From: Pseudomonas sp. PICF141
GTDB taxonomy: Bacteria > Pseudomonadota > Gammaproteobacteria > Pseudomonadales > Pseudomonadaceae
DNA: 52,480 bases
Reading direction: 5' to 3'
NCBI RefSeq assembly: GCF_002286815.1
Contig: NZ_MUNM01000041.1
Span: 1 to 52,480 of the forward strand
The notes below the pieces were generated by a model. It made no database searches. It was given only the letters and a program-made list of their open reading frames with translations, and was not told the origin of the DNA. Of the stretch, positions 50,501-52,480 are shown one piece after another (positions within the stretch are counted from its first letter, which is position 1; each line of letters opens with the position of its first letter). The position numbers and the translations under genes were made by a program.

Positions 50501-51400
50501 GGCAGCGAACTCAGTCAGTTGATGAAAAACGCCGACACCGCGATGTACCACGCCAAGGAGCGTGGCAAAAACAACTTCCAGTTCTATCAGGCCGACATGA
50601 ACGCCAGTGCCCTGGAGCGCCTGGAACTGGAAAGCGACTTGCGCCATGCCCTGGAGCAAAATGAATTCGTCCTGTACTACCAGCCGCAATTCAGCGGCGA
50701 TGGCAAACGCCTGACCGGTGCCGAAGCCCTGCTGCGCTGGCGTCACCCACGCCGCGGCCTGGTGCCGCCGGGGGATTTCATTCCGGTGCTCGAAGAGCTC
50801 GGGCTGGTGGTGGACGTCGGCGACTGGGTGATCAGCGAGGCCTGCCGTCAGCTCAAGACCTGGCATCAAACCAAAGTGCGGGTGCCGAAGGTTTCGGTGA
50901 ACATTTCGGCCCGGCAGTTCTCCGACGGTCAGCTCGGCACGCGGATCGCCACCATCCTCAAGGAAACCGGCCTGCCGCCGGCGTGCCTGGAGCTGGAGTT
51001 GACTGAAAGTATTCTGATGCGCGAAGTCAGCGAGGCGATGCAGATCCTCGCCGGGTTGAAAAACCTCGGCCTGAGCATTGCGGTCGACGACTTCGGCACC
51101 GGTTATTCATCGCTCAACTACCTCAAGCAATTCCCGATCGATGTGCTGAAAATCGACCGTACCTTCGTCGATGGCCTGCCCTCGGGTGAACAGGACGCGC
51201 AAATTGCCCGGGCGATCATCGCCATGGCCCACAGCCTCAATCTGGCGGTGATCGCCGAGGGCGTGGAAACCCATGAGCAACTCGACTTCCTGCGTGAGCA
51301 TGGTTGCGATGAGGTTCAGGGGTATCTGTTTGGGCGGCCGATGCCGGCGAACCGGTTTGAGGCGCAGTTCAGCAATGATGCGCTGTTCATGTTTGACTGA
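47552..51400 (+). CDS. morA: MorA-type membrane PAS-GGDEF-EAL protein
   Basis: Makes and/or degrades the second messenger c-di-GMP; MorA controls flagellar timing and biofilm in pseudomonads. The 1282-residue product has a membrane helix (about 25-45), a periplasmic sensor (about 46-255), a second helix (about 262-282), several PAS/PAC repeats (about 290-840), then GGDEF at 926-930 and EAL at 1058-1060. The EAL motifs [35 protein letters not shown] and AEGVET are intact, so phosphodiesterase activity is likely. The inhibitory RxxD site before GGDEF reads DDDD. The start is TTG 47552 with AGGA 7 nt upstream; GTG 47579 is the alternative. The gap to ettA (273 bp) is divergent. Confidence 0.93.
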   Translation: MSNVSPPSSVSALNPATGSPLRGTLKGALATLVLLLLALLFWQLLDQFRETQKNQRQYTIDYSADLAAQVSLNMALNAQIALNLLPIIEQPQSADEQQALLRKLQQSLPDLRSLALLSPSGKILSDSAADSQDASYLGELVQRSRAQAHYFSNADDGSMVHLLLHQASGSSRGYWALRLTPTFFSSLTKQGDAGIRPLWLVENRINHQIISRDDTQPSAKPARLTADELANSVLTVPLSSSDWQLRGLFDRQRVIEQLLPAFIGKCLLGLAFSLLPFIALLNIRRRQRQLHEGRRRYQDIFEGTGVALCVLDLSGLNSIFDKAQLNSSEQLQSWLQTPEQRQQLLQELRITEVNQVALQLLNVNSCDQAWKLLIDGCPSDCTAIGNQVLETVLHQQKQLELEIKLQDANGRDQHLWLVLRLPEDQADYKAVILSISDITSRKLIELSLLEREGFWSDVVRTVPDHLYVQDVISQRMIFSNHHLGQTLGYNRTELHQMGEYFWEILLHPEDADYYHRSRQSQRHAGYTQLMQCQLRFRHRDGKWRRFDIREQALARDKHNQVTRIIGVAKDITDQIEASESLRDSEQRYRMLAESISDVIFSTDSKMSLNYVSPSVQAVLGFDADWIFQNGWQTTIANPQQLTGIYSLMDRVSKALNKPEQLALLRSQVQTQLFLFDCLRADGRKIPIELRLVLVWDEHGAFEGVLGVGRDISQQRRAEKDLRMAATVFEHSTSAILITDPAGYIVQANEAFSRVSGYAVAQVLDQLPNMLTVDEQQEAHLRYVLKQLHQHSTWEGEVWLKRRNGEHYPAWVGITAVLDDEGDLASYVCFFSDISERKASEQRIHRLAYYDALTHLPNRTLFQDRLHTALQSAERQKAWVVLMFLDLDRFKPINDSLGHAAGDRMLKEMATRLLGCVDDDDTVARMGGDEFTLLLQPRVNREIALNRAIHVAEQILASLVKPFVLEGREFFVTASIGIALSPQDGSELSQLMKNADTAMYHAKERGKNNFQFYQADMNASALERLELESDLRHALEQNEFVLYYQPQFSGDGKRLTGAEALLRWRHPRRGLVPPGDFIPVLEELGLVVDVGDWVISEACRQLKTWHQTKVRVPKVSVNISARQFSDGQLGTRIATILKETGLPPACLELELTESILMREVSEAMQILAGLKNLGLSIAVDDFGTGYSSLNYLKQFPIDVLKIDRTFVDGLPSGEQDAQIARAIIAMAHSLNLAVIAEGVETHEQLDFLREHGCDEVQGYLFGRPMPANRFEAQFSNDALFMFD

Positions 51401-51422
51401 TTTAGTAGTGAGGCGGGCGCCC

Positions 51423-51488
51423 CCTTCGCGGGCAAGCCTCGCTCCTACGGATATCAACGTCTGTAGGAGCGAGGCTTGCCCGCGAAGG
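51423..51488. repeat. tight inverted REP pair between morA and glyA
   Basis: Two units of the GGAGCGAGGCTTGCCCGCG class face each other with only about 14 bp between, giving a near-perfect 26-bp hairpin stem. It lies 20 bp after the morA stop codon and may act as its terminator or 3' stabiliser. Confidence 0.92.
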
Positions 51489-51619
51489 CGTCCGCCCAGA
51501 CACCGAAAATCCTGCGCCATGAACACCACTTGTCTGCGACATGATGTCCTTTCATATGCCATCTAAAAGCGGTTGGGTTAGAATGCCCCCCTTTTCTGCC
51601 CCGATCCTTGAGGACCGCC

Positions 51620-52480
51620 ATGTTCAGCCGTGATTTGACTATTGCCAAGTACGACGCCGACCTTTTTGCCGCCATGGAGCAAGAAGCTCAGCGCCAGGAA
51701 GAACACATCGAGCTGATCGCTTCGGAAAACTACACCAGCCCAGCGGTGATGGAAGCTCAAGGCTCGGTACTGACCAACAAATACGCCGAAGGCTACCCGG
51801 GCAAGCGCTACTACGGTGGTTGCGAGTTCGTCGACGTGGTTGAGCAACTGGCCATCGACCGCGCCAAAGAACTGTTCGGTGCCGATTACGCCAACGTTCA
51901 GCCACACGCCGGCTCCCAAGCCAACAGCGCCGTTTACCTGGCCCTGCTGCAAGCGGGCGACACCATCCTGGGCATGAGCCTGGCCCATGGCGGTCACCTG
52001 ACCCACGGTGCCAGCGTTTCGTCCTCCGGCAAGCTGTACAACGCTGTTCAATACGGCATCGACGCCAACGGCCTGATCGACTACGACGAAGTCGAGCGTC
52101 TGGCGCTTGAGCACAAGCCGAAAATGATCGTGGCCGGTTTCTCTGCCTACTCGCAGATTCTGGATTTCCCGCGTTTCCGCGAAATCGCTGACAAAGTCGG
52201 TGCCTACTTGTTCGTCGACATGGCTCACGTGGCCGGTCTGGTCGCCGCTGGCGTCTACCCGAACCCGGTTCCATTCGCCGACGTGGTCACCACCACCACC
52301 CACAAGACCCTGCGCGGTCCACGTGGCGGCCTGATCCTGGCTCGCGCCAACGCCGACATCGAGAAGAAACTGAACTCCGCGGTATTCCCGGGCGCCCAGG
52401 GTGGCCCGCTGGAACACGTGATCGCTGCCAAGGCGATCTGCTTCAAGGAAGCGCTGCAGCCTGAGTTCAAGGCCTACCAG
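51620..52480 (+). CDS. glyA: serine hydroxymethyltransferase GlyA (5' part, cut by window edge)
   Basis: PLP enzyme that converts serine and tetrahydrofolate to glycine and methylene-THF. The first 287 residues are present (full length about 417). It starts [22 protein letters not shown] and shows [15 protein letters not shown], the [15 protein letters not shown] loop and the PLP lysine in [19 protein letters not shown] 51620 has GAGGA 6 nt upstream. TAGAAT at 51579-51584 may be a -10 box. No glycine or THF riboswitch was seen in the 129-bp gap after the REP pair. The frame is open to the window end. Confidence 0.97.
   Translation, partial: MFSRDLTIAKYDADLFAAMEQEAQRQEEHIELIASENYTSPAVMEAQGSVLTNKYAEGYPGKRYYGGCEFVDVVEQLAIDRAKELFGADYANVQPHAGSQANSAVYLALLQAGDTILGMSLAHGGHLTHGASVSSSGKLYNAVQYGIDANGLIDYDEVERLALEHKPKMIVAGFSAYSQILDFPRFREIADKVGAYLFVDMAHVAGLVAAGVYPNPVPFADVVTTTTHKTLRGPRGGLILARANADIEKKLNSAVFPGAQGGPLEHVIAAKAICFKEALQPEFKAYQ

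Noticed and set aside
51489..51619. Glycine or tetrahydrofolate riboswitch before glyA
   Set aside because: No recognisable conserved blocks in the 131 bp; only a possible -10 box was seen.

Overview
The window is chromosomal DNA of a Pseudomonas, most likely of the P. fluorescens group. The protein sequences read as Pseudomonas orthologues, and the gene order follows the P. aeruginosa block around clpB, pilS/pilR, the minor pilins, ileS/lspA, rpsT, proB, obg, rplU/rpmA, ispB, gdhA, ettA, morA and glyA (order recalled from memory). The spaces between genes carry the paired REP repeats (core GGAGCGAGGCTTGCCCGCG) typical of fluorescent pseudomonads. Most of the window is core genome; the clear accessory patch is about 42.95-45.6 kb.

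Layout. 0-0.3 kb: two tRNA genes (Pro-TGG, Asn-GTT) read leftward from a strong promoter. 0.4-4.9 kb: rluD-pgeF and the heat-shock disaggregase clpB, which has a near-consensus sigma-32 promoter. 5.0-9.3 kb: bamD, a small zinc-finger membrane protein overlapping pilS, then pilR. 9.4-17.9 kb: thiO, the leftward minor-pilin operon fimU-pilV-pilW-pilX-pilY1-pilE, a divergent fimT-like gene and ispH. 17.9-24.4 kb: the leftward murJ-ribF-ileS-lspA-fkpB-ispH gene string (lipid II export, flavin cofactors, Ile-tRNA, lipoprotein signal peptidase, PPIase, isoprenoids). 24.8-30.2 kb: rpsT, creA, proB, cgtA/obg, rpmA, rplU and divergent ispB. 30.4-35.4 kb: small accessory-core genes, including a zinc-ribbon protein, a small protein behind a clear Fur box, two FKBP/DUF genes, yqhA and a large unknown lipoprotein. 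35.7-41.6 kb: a Lon-type protease with degenerate ATPase motifs, a DUF3015 protein, a DUF4105 envelope protein and a GreA/GreB-like factor.

41.6-45.6 kb is the altered region. gdhA (NADP-glutamate dehydrogenase) is a pseudogene with two single-base deletions and an apparently lost start codon. Next to it lie AT-richer DNA with orphan small ORFs and a complete 1590-bp IS1182-like element. The element sits between the stop codon of ettA and what was probably ettA's own terminator. It carries inward-facing hairpins at both ends and appears to hide the transposase ribosome-binding site in one of them.

45.6-52.5 kb: ettA, the c-di-GMP enzyme morA (PAS-GGDEF-EAL, TTG start, no RxxD inhibitory site) and the 5' part of glyA, cut by the window edge.

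Seven inverted REP pairs punctuate the window. Two of them (30.2 and 32.5 kb) are nearly identical along their full length in opposite orientation, which suggests that the pair moves as one unit. I did not find a clear new multigene defence, toxin or biosynthetic system. The best candidates for new biology are the Fur-controlled 85-residue protein, the permuted-papain-like DUF4105 protein, the 609-residue lipoprotein and the insulated IS architecture.
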